DNA of 9,479 bases from Propionibacteriaceae bacterium (GCA_030528545.1 JAUMYR010000110.1:1-9479), one strand, 5' to 3'. Counted from the stretch's first letter, positions 1 to 7,517 are shown. Notes: generated by a model from the sequence alone, not told the origin. Numbers and translations: made by a program.

Positions 1-13
1 TAAAATTCAACAC

Positions 14-2710
14 ATGATGAAATCCTTGATCGTGGGATTGGACGCGGCTGAGGCCACCCTCGCCGAGTGCGGCGGCAAGGGGCTCAACCTGATTCGGCTC
101 GTGGCGGCCGGTTTCGGGGTCCCGGCGGGGTTCGTGCTGACCACCGGGGCCTACCGCCGCTTCGTCGAGGCCAACCGCCTGAACCCGGTCATCCGGGACG
201 CCTGCGCCCGCCTCGACGCCCGCGACCCGGCGTCACTGGAGGCCGCCTCCTCCGCGATCCGGGGCGCCTTCGCCGCGGGCACCGTCCCGGAAGACATCGC
301 CGAGGCCCTGCACCAGGCCTGCCGGGAGCGCTTCGGGGAGGGGAGCGCGCTCGCTATCCGCTCCTCAGCCACCAGCGAGGACCTTCCCGAGCTGTCCTTC
401 GCGGGCCAGCAGGACACCTTCCTGAACGTGATCGGCCTTCGGGCGGTCCTCGCGGCGGTGGTCGGCTGCTGGTCCAGCCTGTGGACGGCCCGCGCGATCG
501 GCTACCGCGACCGGGCGGGCATCCGGCCCGAAGACGTGGAACTCGCCGTGGTGGTGCAGCAGATGGTGCCCGCCGAGGTCAGCGGGGTGCTGTTCACCGC
601 GAACCCGCTGACCGGGGCCAGGCACGAAACGGTCATCGACGCGACCTTCGGCCTGGGAGAGGCGCTGGTCTCGGGCCAGGTCGAGCCCGATCAGGTGATC
701 GTCGACGCCCGCACCGGCGAGATCCGGCGCACCACCGGCGCGAAGGCCGTCCTCACCGTCCCGCTGAACGGTGGCGGGGTGGAGACCAGGACGCGAGACG
801 GCGACGCCCAGCCCTGCCTCACCGACGCCCACATCCGCGAACTGGACCGCATCGGCCGGGCCGTGGCCGAGCGCTTCGGGGAACCCCAGGACATCGAGTG
901 GGCCATCGCCGGTGGCGCGGTCCAGCTGGTGCAGGCGCGTCCCATCACCTCGCTCTACCCGGTGCCCGGCACCGACCCCGGCTCGGTGTGGTTCTCCTTC
1001 GGCGCCATCCAGGGCATGCTGCAACCGATCACCCCGCTGGGACGAGACGCGCTCGGGTTGCTGTTATCGGGCGCGAGCGAACTGACCGGGGCGCGCAAAG
1101 ACCTGGTCGCCGCCGGTTATGTGGGCTCGGCGGGGGAGAGGCTGTGGATCCGCTACGACCGCGTCCTGAGGCACCCCTGGGGAGCCCGCCACGCTAGCCG
1201 GGTGCTGCCCATGATCGAACCCAGCATCGCCGCGATCATGGCCGGTCTAGCCCGCGAGAAGGGCTGGGACGCACCAACTGGGCGCCCCAGCGCCGCGAGC
1301 GTGCGGCAGATCGCCAGGGTCGCCGCCCGGATCCTGCCCCGCGCCCCGCTGAGCCTGGCCCGCCCGGAACGCCGCCGCCGGTTGCTCACGGACCTCACCG
1401 AGCGGATCGTCGCCCAGGCCGCCAGCGGGTTCGCGGACGCCGCCACGATCGGCGATCCGTGGGAGAGGCTGGGCGCCCGCGTCCGGGTGACCCGCCGCGC
1501 CCTGGAGACGACGCTGCCGCGGCTGCTGGGTTCCTTCGCGCCGGTGTTGCTGCCCGCCGTCGCGCTGCTGGCCAGGCTGGGCGTCGAGGCGTCCCGGGCC
1601 GACGGCCAGGCCCGCGCGCTGGTGCTGGAACTCTTGCGCGGCCTGCCGGGAAATGTCACCACCGAGATGGACCTCGCCCTGTGGGAGGTCGCCACCCAGA
1701 TCCGGGCCGACGAACGGGCGCTGGCGGCCTTCCGGGATCAGGACGCCGCCACCCTGGCCGCCCAGGCCCTCGCCGGGACCCTGCCGGGAGTGGCGCAGTC
1801 AGCCGTGGCGGGTTTCCTCGCCCGGTACGGGATGAGGGGAGTCGCCGAGATCGACCTTGGGCAGCCCCGCTGGCGCGACCAGCCGCTCGATCTCATGGGC
1901 ACCCTGCGCAGCTATGCCGGAGTCGCCGACCCCAGCCAGGCCCCCGACGCGGTCTTCGCCCGCGGGGTGGAGGCGGCGTCCCGGGCGGGTGAGTGCCTGG
2001 TGGCGCTGCTGGCCCCGGGCACCGGCCCCCTCGCCAGGGCGAAGGCCGCCCGGTTGAGGTTCATGATCTCCCGGGTCCGGGCCCTCTTTGGGGCCCGGGA
2101 GACCCCGAAGTTCACCATCGTCCGGGTGCTCTCCCAGGCGCGCGACGCGCTGCTCGCCAGCGGCGCCGACCTGGTTGGCCTGGGGGTGATCGAGCAGGCC
2201 GAAGACGTCTTCTACCTGCACCTCGACGAGTTGGAACGCCTGTCCCCGGACACGGCCGAGGGCTGGCCCGAGACCGTCGCCGCCCGCCGGGAGGCCACCC
2301 GGAGAGAGCAGCGCCGCAGGCAGGTGCCCCGAGTCCTGACCGGGGACGGGCGGGCGTTCTACGAAGGGTTGGGGCACGGCGGGGACGCGATCAGCGGCAG
2401 CCCGGTCTCACCCGGCGTCGCCGAGGGGCGGGTGCGGGTGGTCTTCGACCCGCAGGCAGCGGGCCTGCGACCGGGCGAGATCCTGGTCTGCCCCGGCACC
2501 GACCCGGCCTGGACCCCGCTGTTCCTCGCCGCGGGCGGACTGGTCACCGAGGTCGGTGGGATGATGACACATGGTTCGGTGGTGGCCCGGGAGTACGGCA
2601 TCCCGGCGGTGGTCGGCGTCCACGAGGCGACCTCGCGGCTGCGCACCGGCCAGCGGGTGCGCATCGACGGCACCAGCGGCAGCATCGAAGTCCTCGACGA
2701 TGACGATTGA
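14..2710 (+). CDS. Rifampicin phosphotransferase-like PEP/pyruvate-binding dikinase
   Basis: The protein has 898 residues. An N-terminal ATP-grasp (PEP/pyruvate-binding) domain covers roughly residues 5-315, with GGKG at 20-23, AIRSSATSEDLP at 114-125, AGQQDTFLNV at 130-139, EWA at 295-297 and QARPIT at 307-312. A long helical, poorly conserved segment follows (about 320-790). The C-terminal phosphohistidine swivelling domain is at about 795-893, with MTHGSVVAREYGIPAVVG at 851-868, where His853 is the expected phospho-carrier. Classical PEP synthase has a TIM barrel after the His domain. This protein ends at the His domain and carries an inserted middle domain, which is the layout and length (about 860-900) of rifampicin phosphotransferases. 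By family knowledge it would transfer the beta-phosphate of ATP to a hydroxyl of a small molecule; whether that is rifamycin cannot be read here. The start is ATG at 14 (a second ATG follows at 17); no Shine-Dalgarno is visible in the 13 bases available. Codon 351 is a rare TTA. It is probably co-transcribed with the transporter 12 bases downstream. General annotation as phosphoenolpyruvate synthase is the main alternative. Confidence 0.88.
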   Translation: MMKSLIVGLDAAEATLAECGGKGLNLIRLVAAGFGVPAGFVLTTGAYRRFVEANRLNPVIRDACARLDARDPASLEAASSAIRGAFAAGTVPEDIAEALHQACRERFGEGSALAIRSSATSEDLPELSFAGQQDTFLNVIGLRAVLAAVVGCWSSLWTARAIGYRDRAGIRPEDVELAVVVQQMVPAEVSGVLFTANPLTGARHETVIDATFGLGEALVSGQVEPDQVIVDARTGEIRRTTGAKAVLTVPLNGGGVETRTRDGDAQPCLTDAHIRELDRIGRAVAERFGEPQDIEWAIAGGAVQLVQARPITSLYPVPGTDPGSVWFSFGAIQGMLQPITPLGRDALGLLLSGASELTGARKDLVAAGYVGSAGERLWIRYDRVLRHPWGARHASRVLPMIEPSIAAIMAGLAREKGWDAPTGRPSAASVRQIARVAARILPRAPLSLARPERRRRLLTDLTERIVAQAASGFADAATIGDPWERLGARVRVTRRALETTLPRLLGSFAPVLLPAVALLARLGVEASRADGQARALVLELLRGLPGNVTTEMDLALWEVATQIRADERALAAFRDQDAATLAAQALAGTLPGVAQSAVAGFLARYGMRGVAEIDLGQPRWRDQPLDLMGTLRSYAGVADPSQAPDAVFARGVEAASRAGECLVALLAPGTGPLARAKAARLRFMISRVRALFGARETPKFTIVRVLSQARDALLASGADLVGLGVIEQAEDVFYLHLDELERLSPDTAEGWPETVAARREATRREQRRRQVPRVLTGDGRAFYEGLGHGGDAISGSPVSPGVAEGRVRVVFDPQAAGLRPGEILVCPGTDPAWTPLFLAAGGLVTEVGGMMTHGSVVAREYGIPAVVGVHEATSRLRTGQRVRIDGTSGSIEVLDDDD

Positions 2711-2722
2711 CCGGGAGGACGC

Positions 2723-3943
2723 ATGAACCGGGCGGGCCGATTCACCGGGTCTGCGCTGCCAGGCGGCGCGGTCGGCGTCCTGGCGTTGATCTCGACCATC
2801 AACGCGCTGTCCACCAGCGCCTACCTGCCCGCCCTGCCAGCGGTCGGGGCCGACCTGTCCGCCTCGGCGACAATCGTCCAGCTGACGCTGACCTGCTATC
2901 TGATCGGGACGGGGATCGGCCAGCTCACCTGGGGTCCGTTGTCGGACGCGCTGGGGCGCCGCCGCCCGCTGTTGGTTGGTCTGGCCTGTTACATCGCCGC
3001 ATCGGTGCTGTGTGCGCTGGCGCCCGGCTGGTCCTGGCTGCTCGTCTGCCGGGTGGCGCAGGGGTGGGCAGCCTGCGCTGGCACCGTCCTCTCGCGCTCG
3101 GTTGTCGCCGACCATGCCGCCGGGACGCGCCTGGCCCGGCAGCTCACTGTGCTGTTGCTGCTCGGCGCCCTCGCCCCCGTGGTGGCGCCGCTGATCGGCG
3201 CGTGGCTGCTGCTGGCCGGATCGTGGCGGACGGTCTTCCTGTTCCTGGCCGCGACCGGGGTGCCCATGCTCGCCGGTGCCTGGTGGGTCGTGGCCGAGTC
3301 GCTGCCCCCGGCTAGGCGCCGCCGGCTGAGCGTGGGCGCGGTGGCTAGCGCCGCCGCGGGGCTGCTGAGGAACCGACGGTTCACCGGCTACGCCGTGGCG
3401 CTGGCGTCCGGGTTCGCGACGATGTTCGCCTTCATGTCGGCGGCACCCTTCCTATTCCAAGACCATCTGGGCTTGTCTGCCCAGCAGTACGGGTGGGTCA
3501 ACGCGGGCGTGGCGGGATGCCTGGGAATCTCGATGGGGCTGGTCAGCAGCCACCTGAAGCGGGCGGAGAAGCGCGGCGTGGCCAATCCCGCCGCGACCGC
3601 CCGGGCCGGGGTCACGGCCATGTGCGCGGCGACCGGCGGGGTCGTCATCGCCGCCGTGGCGGACGCGCCGCTGGCCGCCTGGGTCCTGGTGCTGTCGGCC
3701 ATGGCGGCGAGTCTCGCGCTGGTCGGAGGCAGCACCATGTCGCTGGCCCTGGACCAAGCCCGCGACACGATCGGGACCGGCACCGCGCTCATCGGGCTGG
3801 GCCAGGCCACACTCGGTGCCATCGCGGCCCCGCTCGCCGGGCTGGGCGGTGCGCACTCCAGCCTGCCCATGGCGATCACCATGGCCTGTGCCGCCGGGCT
3901 GTCCGCGGCCGCCTTCCTGGTTGCCTCAACCGGCACCGGTTGA
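2723..3943 (+). CDS. Bcr/CflA-type MFS drug efflux transporter
   Basis: This is a 406-residue integral membrane protein with about twelve hydrophobic segments, the normal size for the DHA1 (12-helix) drug:proton antiporters. Motifs visible are the helix 1 signature SAYLPALPAVGADL (32-45), motif A GPLSDALGRRRP (71-82) in the 2-3 loop, motif B RVAQGWAACAG (110-120) in helix 4, and a motif C-like LGALAPVVAPLIGAW (147-161) in helix 5. APFLFQDHLGLSAQQYGW (241-258) resembles the Bcr/CflA helix 7-8 region. The first-helix aspartate usual in many Bcr proteins is Ser here. The start ATG has a good ribosome binding site, GGGAGGAC, two bases upstream of the codon. It lies 12 bases behind the dikinase-like gene and is almost certainly in the same operon, so the likely job is proton-driven export of the compound that the partner enzyme modifies, or of a related toxic molecule. 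The substrate is not deducible. Confidence 0.9.
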   Translation: MNRAGRFTGSALPGGAVGVLALISTINALSTSAYLPALPAVGADLSASATIVQLTLTCYLIGTGIGQLTWGPLSDALGRRRPLLVGLACYIAASVLCALAPGWSWLLVCRVAQGWAACAGTVLSRSVVADHAAGTRLARQLTVLLLLGALAPVVAPLIGAWLLLAGSWRTVFLFLAATGVPMLAGAWWVVAESLPPARRRRLSVGAVASAAAGLLRNRRFTGYAVALASGFATMFAFMSAAPFLFQDHLGLSAQQYGWVNAGVAGCLGISMGLVSSHLKRAEKRGVANPAATARAGVTAMCAATGGVVIAAVADAPLAAWVLVLSAMAASLALVGGSTMSLALDQARDTIGTGTALIGLGQATLGAIAAPLAGLGGAHSSLPMAITMACAAGLSAAAFLVASTGTG

Positions 3944-3978
3944 CTAGCCGTTCCCGTTGCTCACCGGGCAGGCTCTAG
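3944..3978 (+). terminator. Hairpin directly after the MFS stop codon
   Basis: A nested imperfect hairpin starts at the base after the transporter stop. The outer pairs are CTAG (3944-3947) with CTAG (3975-3978) and CC (3948-3949) with GG (3971-3972). The inner pairs are CCCG (3953-3956) with CGGG (3965-3968), around an 8-base loop. There is no T-tract, which is common for actinomycete terminators. The position at the 3' end of the plus-strand operon, facing a convergent operon, supports a terminator role. The folding was judged by eye only. Confidence 0.4.
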
Positions 3979-4042
3979 TCATCGGTCAGTCTCCTTGCCA
4001 TGGTGAGACGTGCCCATGGGACAGCGTCGATGCGTGAGAAAT

Positions 4043-4066
4043 GTCAGTGGCCGTTGCCATGCTGAC
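4043..4066. terminator. Second hairpin in the convergent intergenic gap
   Basis: Stem GTCAG-TGGC (4043-4051) pairs with GCCA-CTGAC (4056-4059 and 4062-4066), with a two-base bulge and a CGTT tetraloop. It lies between the 3' ends of two convergent transcription units, so it could end transcription from either side. No T-run is present on either strand. The rest of the gap (3979-4161) shows no gene I can support. Confidence 0.3.
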
Positions 4067-4161
4067 CGTGTGGCGCTTCGCGGAATCCTCTATGCGTGTC
4101 GAGTCGGGGGTGATGAGCCGCATAGCCAGGGAACAACACTGTCCGGAGAACGTCCAGCTCC

Positions 4162-4542
4162 TTAATCGTCCTGCTGCTCTTCGCAGGCAATCGCTTGAGC
4201 GACCTTTGCGCCTTCGACAGCAGCAGGCATGCCGGAATAGACACCAGCATGTAGGATGGCTTCAACGATCTCTTCGAATGTGCACCCGTTACGTCGCGCA
4301 CCCCTGACATGTGTACGTAGTTCCTCTTTCCGATCGAGAGCAGCGAGGATTCCTACGGTGATGAGACTGCGCTCACGCAAAGTCAGTTCATCCCGAGGCC
4401 AGAGGAACCCCCAAGGTGTATTCTCGAGAAGATCAAGGACTGCTTTAGCGGGAGCCCAGCCCTTAAGCGTAGTGTTGACATACTGGTTGCCAAGAACCTG
4501 CCTCCTGATTGTATCGGCGCTCTTTCCTTCTGCACTAATCAT
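4162..4542 (-). CDS. Carboxymuconolactone decarboxylase (CMD/AhpD-fold) family protein
   Basis: This is a 126-residue protein, the usual size for single-domain CMD proteins of the PcaC type. The signature region is clear: LTLRERSLITVGILAAL (53-69), ELRTHVRGARRNGCTFEEI (74-92) with His78, then EAILHAGVYSGMPAAVEGA (95-112). The AhpD CxxC peroxidase motif is absent, so a PcaC-like lyase or related role is more likely than a thiol peroxidase. In the beta-ketoadipate pathway this family decarboxylates gamma-carboxymuconolactone, but many members near flavoenzymes act in other pathways, so the substrate is unassigned. The ATG overlaps the stop of the upstream reading frame in an ATGA arrangement (4539-4542), indicating translational coupling. 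No strong independent ribosome binding site is seen. It is the last gene of the minus-strand operon. Confidence 0.85.
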   Translation of the reverse strand: MISAEGKSADTIRRQVLGNQYVNTTLKGWAPAKAVLDLLENTPWGFLWPRDELTLRERSLITVGILAALDRKEELRTHVRGARRNGCTFEEIVEAILHAGVYSGMPAAVEGAKVAQAIACEEQQDD

Positions 4543-5480
4543 TCCTGAACTCTTTCGTTGCGAGTGCTTTTGGGAGTATCAGCGCGCTCAGTGAGCATCG
4601 TATGCGCGATGCGGTTTGCGTCTTGGAAGATAACGGAATTGACGAAGGGGCGAATCGTGGCCGCGGTGCCCCACTGCAGGCCCTCTAATGGCACGCCGTA
4701 GAGGAATACACGGTCGTCGGCGTTTCCGTGCTCGTTGAGGACGCGAAAATCGCGCGGTTTTACAGCAACCGCGCCGGAGCTGCTGGAGCTGTCGGTAAAC
4801 CGGTGCAGGCCAACGAGGCCGGAGTCGAGCAGACCCTGCAGGAACTCGTCTGCGGTGCCGAGCGCGTCGACACGAGGCTGTCGCGACTCGACAACGGCTT
4901 GGACTGACAACGGCTCGGCTGAGAAGTAACGGCCGGTAACAGTGACAGAGTGCTTGCCCGTGTCGGGACTGATGAAGGGATCCGGAGGCAGTAGCACAAC
5001 TGTTCCCGCCCGCATCGCGCCGACGAGCTGCTCGACTCGGTAAAGAGGCGGGCCAATGGAAACGAAGGAATTAAACGGCGTGTAGAACGAACAGAGCTCC
5101 TCATGAAAGGACCGGTCCCCGATAGCGCCATCCTGCACGGCCTGTCGGACTTCGTTTCGGATATCACGTAAGACGTCTAGGGCTGCTTTAATGGGTCCCT
5201 GCTTATTGCCGAGGCAGGCCTCCGCGATGTCTTGCTGCAGGTATGCGATGGCTCTTTGCTGGTACTGCGCAAGGTTCTCGATGCCCTCAGTGCCGATTCG
5301 CGGATCAAGCACGGTTTCCCACGGGAAGCCCGCCTTTGGCAGATTCGCTTTCTGTCGTAGCTTCTGGTAAGCATCCGGGTCTGCCTTGAGCGCTGCGTAG
5401 ATACTCTCTTTGTCCAGCCCCGCGCTCGTCTCATTGCTCTGGGTTAGCGTGTAAGCAAGCTCAACCTCACGCACAATCAT
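4539..5480 (-). CDS. C-terminal half of an FAD/NAD(P)-binding protein, separated by an in-frame TAG
   Basis: This 313-residue open frame begins at an ATG two codons after, and in the same frame as, the TAG that ends the upstream gene. Its opening, MIVREVELAY, reads naturally as the continuation of the preceding GRDL: in the FAD/NAD(P)-binding family (pfam13454 type) I recall a segment of the form RDxWPLIxxEVxxAYY here. Further on, VLRDIRNEVRQAV (103-115), SFYTPFNSFVSIGPPLYRVE (131-150) and the C-terminal SVIFQDANRIAHTML (282-296) match the general pattern of the C-terminal part of such proteins. It has no nucleotide-binding motif of its own, so alone it is unlikely to be an enzyme. It could be made by reinitiation after the TAG, by readthrough as part of a protein of about 992 residues, or be part of a broken gene. 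No good Shine-Dalgarno precedes its ATG. Codon 104 is a rare TTA (5169-5171). Confidence 0.75.
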   Translation of the reverse strand: MIVREVELAYTLTQSNETSAGLDKESIYAALKADPDAYQKLRQKANLPKAGFPWETVLDPRIGTEGIENLAQYQQRAIAYLQQDIAEACLGNKQGPIKAALDVLRDIRNEVRQAVQDGAIGDRSFHEELCSFYTPFNSFVSIGPPLYRVEQLVGAMRAGTVVLLPPDPFISPDTGKHSVTVTGRYFSAEPLSVQAVVESRQPRVDALGTADEFLQGLLDSGLVGLHRFTDSSSSSGAVAVKPRDFRVLNEHGNADDRVFLYGVPLEGLQWGTAATIRPFVNSVIFQDANRIAHTMLTERADTPKSTRNERVQE

Positions 5481-5483
5481 CGG

Positions 5484-5486
5484 CTA
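5484..5486 (-). other. In-frame amber codon interrupting the fusion gene
   Basis: On the minus strand the sequence reads GAC CTA TAG CCG ATG ATT GTG CGT. The frame before the TAG (5484-5486) and after it is identical (7517, 5486 and 5480 are in phase). The residue after Arg-Asp-Leu and before Pro in relatives of this protein is, from memory, tryptophan. TGG to TAG is a single G-to-A change. Homology appears to continue without a gap on both sides, so this looks like a point nonsense mutation, a sequencing error or a read-through site rather than a natural gene boundary. Confidence 0.7.
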
Positions 5487-7517
5487 TAGGTCGCGACCGA
5501 AAGAGACGCTTCCGGGCTCACGCTGTTCGCGAAGTTCCGCGGCATAGCCGAGGGTAAGGAACCTTGGTTCCCATCGCTCAGGGGGAGCTTTCTGGTTGAC
5601 TCCGCGCGCATGATAGGGGACGCCTCTGCGTGAGCTTGCATAGATCTGGGGCTCAGCACCTGAGGGCTCGTAGCTGAGCGTGCCGTCGGTGCGCACGTAC
5701 CGGCCGCCGAGCCCGGTTGTGAGTAGCTCGAGGTAATCAAAAAAGGTCAATCCAAGACCGAGGAGGAGGACCCGCTTCTTACGCGCCAGCCTGGCTGCAG
5801 CCTGTACCGTTGCATCGCTGGCAGGTATGTACAGGAACTTCGCATCTTTGGCGGCTGCTAGCCACCAGCTCTCTCGTGGAGTCGGACGGGCTGGCAGGTG
5901 TCCGAGAGCAAGTACGACGTAGTCGTAGTCCCAAACCCAGCCATCACTGGTTGTGAGCCGTCGACAATTCGGCTCGCGGCTAAGAGAAATCACCCGGCGG
6001 GGAATGCGCCGAATCCGCAGGCTTGACCTGGCCACCGCGACGATGCGAGCGGCGGACCACGTCAGATAAGCGCCATAGAGCGCACGAGAGGTGTAAGTGT
6101 TCGGTTCGATGTTGTCCCGTTCGGACAGGAGCACGGGATCATGCTGAAGCCAACGCTCGGCGTCCGGGCTCTGGAGCCAGCCGTAGAAACCTGGCCCATG
6201 CACGTACTCCTGACCAAACTCGGCCGAGGCATCTGGGGAAGCGGATAGTTGAGAGCATACGGTGTTCATTAGCAACGCAGTTGTCTGGTACGGGCTCCAC
6301 ACGCGCCCTGCCCCGAAGGCAGTGTCGTCATACCAGTCGAGGCAGACTCTCTGCCCTCTTACCCCTGCTAAGGACGCAATACGTTCGGTCACGGCCAAGC
6401 CACGCGGTCCAGCGCCGACGACTGCAATACGCAGACACGGAAAGTCGTTAGCATCGGGTGGGTTAGACTCATCAGGAGAAGGAGAATACGGGAGTAGGCT
6501 GCGCACGATCGCAGCGGCGGGTTTTGCGGCTACGTGAGCGAAACCAGTTCCAGCCCACAGATTGAGGTGCTCAGCATCGTTCTGCTCGTCAGCCTTCTTA
6601 CGTAGCGCTGCGGTGAGGAAATGTAACTGCGGGTAGATACCCGGAGCGCTGTCCGAGAGGCAATCAGTAAACCGGTTCGCGATCGCACGTGCCGGTCGTC
6701 CGGTGAAAGCCGCGGTAACCACCGTATTTCTATCGGAGAACTCACGAAGAGCTTTCCTGTGAGTCTTCTTGGTCCCGGCCTCATCCGCGTCCAGAAACAA
6801 AGTGCCAACCTGAACCGCACTCGCTCCGGCACGCAATAGAACGAGTACATCGGCGGCGGTAGCCACACCCCCTCCAGCGATAACGGGCTTGTCGGAAATA
6901 GCGAGGGCATGCTCAACCAGCGGGACAAGAGGCTCACAGGTATCGTCATCGGTTCCGGCGACCGTTGCCCGGTGCCCTCCCGCATTCGGGCCCTGAATTC
7001 CGATCACATCGGCCTTCGTCGTCGCGATGGCGTCAATCCCTGGACGACTCGTCGCGTACAATACGACCATCTTCCCTGTGGTCTGGATCCGCTCGATCAC
7101 CGATGCTGGCGGATGGCCGAACGTGAACGACACGAAACGAGCAGTCGATTCAAGGACGATCCCCAGTTTCTCATCGAAATAATCATCCGACCAGACAGGG
7201 TCTACAGGCAGAAGTGATCCCTCGACGCTAACAGTCTCCAAGATCTTGTCCCGGTAACGGCAGTAGGCATCGAGGTCACAGGCCTGCCCACTCAGGTCTG
7301 GCACAAAGAGATTCACCCCGAAGGGCGCCGAGGTCCTGCCCTCCAGATCCTTGATGTCATCCCGGAGTTTGTCAGGGCTGAGATACCCCGCGGCCAGGAA
7401 CGGCAACCCACCTGCTCCAGCAACGGCCGCAGCCAGCCGAGGCGTAGACGGCCCTCCAGCCATTGGTGCCAGCACCAAGGGCCGCAACAACTCCACTACT
7501 CGCTTGTCATAGCCCAT
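5484..7517 (-). CDS. Nitronate monooxygenase domain fused to an FAD/NAD(P)-binding domain (N-terminal part)
   Basis: The open frame is 677 residues with two modules. Residues 10-345 form an FMN-dependent nitronate monooxygenase/2-nitropropane dioxygenase-like TIM barrel: LVLAPMAGG (14-22), SAPFGVNLF (63-71), IQGPNAGGHR (174-183) with the probable catalytic His182, PVIAGGGVATAADV (211-224), GASAVQVGTLFL (231-242) and FTGRPARAIANRF (271-283). Usual class I enzymes have EAGGH; here it is NAGGH. A proline- and acid-rich linker (345-360) leads to an FAD/NAD(P)-binding module with RIAVVGAGPRGLAVTERI (363-380), the FAD dinucleotide motif, VVLALGHLPARP (534-545), and a second Rossmann-like turn RVLLLGLGLTFFDYLELL (582-599). 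The frame stops at TAG in the middle of this module's expected length (about 600-650). It is the first gene of the operon, with a strong ribosome binding site. Codon 298 is TTA. Nitronate monooxygenases oxidise alkyl nitronates, but many relatives have other flavin chemistry, so the substrate is open. Confidence 0.85.
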   Translation of the reverse strand: MGYDKRVVELLRPLVLAPMAGGPSTPRLAAAVAGAGGLPFLAAGYLSPDKLRDDIKDLEGRTSAPFGVNLFVPDLSGQACDLDAYCRYRDKILETVSVEGSLLPVDPVWSDDYFDEKLGIVLESTARFVSFTFGHPPASVIERIQTTGKMVVLYATSRPGIDAIATTKADVIGIQGPNAGGHRATVAGTDDDTCEPLVPLVEHALAISDKPVIAGGGVATAADVLVLLRAGASAVQVGTLFLDADEAGTKKTHRKALREFSDRNTVVTAAFTGRPARAIANRFTDCLSDSAPGIYPQLHFLTAALRKKADEQNDAEHLNLWAGTGFAHVAAKPAAAIVRSLLPYSPSPDESNPPDANDFPCLRIAVVGAGPRGLAVTERIASLAGVRGQRVCLDWYDDTAFGAGRVWSPYQTTALLMNTVCSQLSASPDASAEFGQEYVHGPGFYGWLQSPDAERWLQHDPVLLSERDNIEPNTYTSRALYGAYLTWSAARIVAVARSSLRIRRIPRRVISLSREPNCRRLTTSDGWVWDYDYVVLALGHLPARPTPRESWWLAAAKDAKFLYIPASDATVQAAARLARKKRVLLLGLGLTFFDYLELLTTGLGGRYVRTDGTLSYEPSGAEPQIYASSRRGVPYHARGVNQKAPPERWEPRFLTLGYAAELREQREPGSVSFGRDL

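Noticed and set aside
1..13. Possible promoter or rifamycin-associated element before the dikinase gene
   Set aside because: Only 13 bases are available and they contain neither a Shine-Dalgarno nor the inverted repeat, so nothing can be said.
365..1024. Minus-strand open frame of 219 codons opposite the dikinase gene
   Set aside because: It is antisense shadow of a conserved gene, with low-complexity Gly/Asp/His-rich composition and no recognisable motif.
67..1197. Long plus-strand open frame of 376 codons within the dikinase gene
   Set aside because: It is an alternative frame of very GC-rich coding DNA, made mostly of Arg, Gly and Pro, and the overlapping frame has clear family motifs.
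2408..3115. Minus-strand open frame of 235 codons spanning the dikinase-transporter junction
   Set aside because: It is Arg/Gln/Pro-rich and overlaps two well-supported genes on the other strand.
4041..4307. Plus-strand open frame of 88 codons in the convergent gap
   Set aside because: It overlaps the CMD gene, has no ribosome binding site and no protein-like pattern. The opposite open frame at 4044-4310 is rejected for the same reasons.
6023..6451. Plus-strand open frame of 142 codons inside the flavin fusion gene
   Set aside because: It is a shadow of the FAD-binding module coding strand, and its composition is not protein-like.
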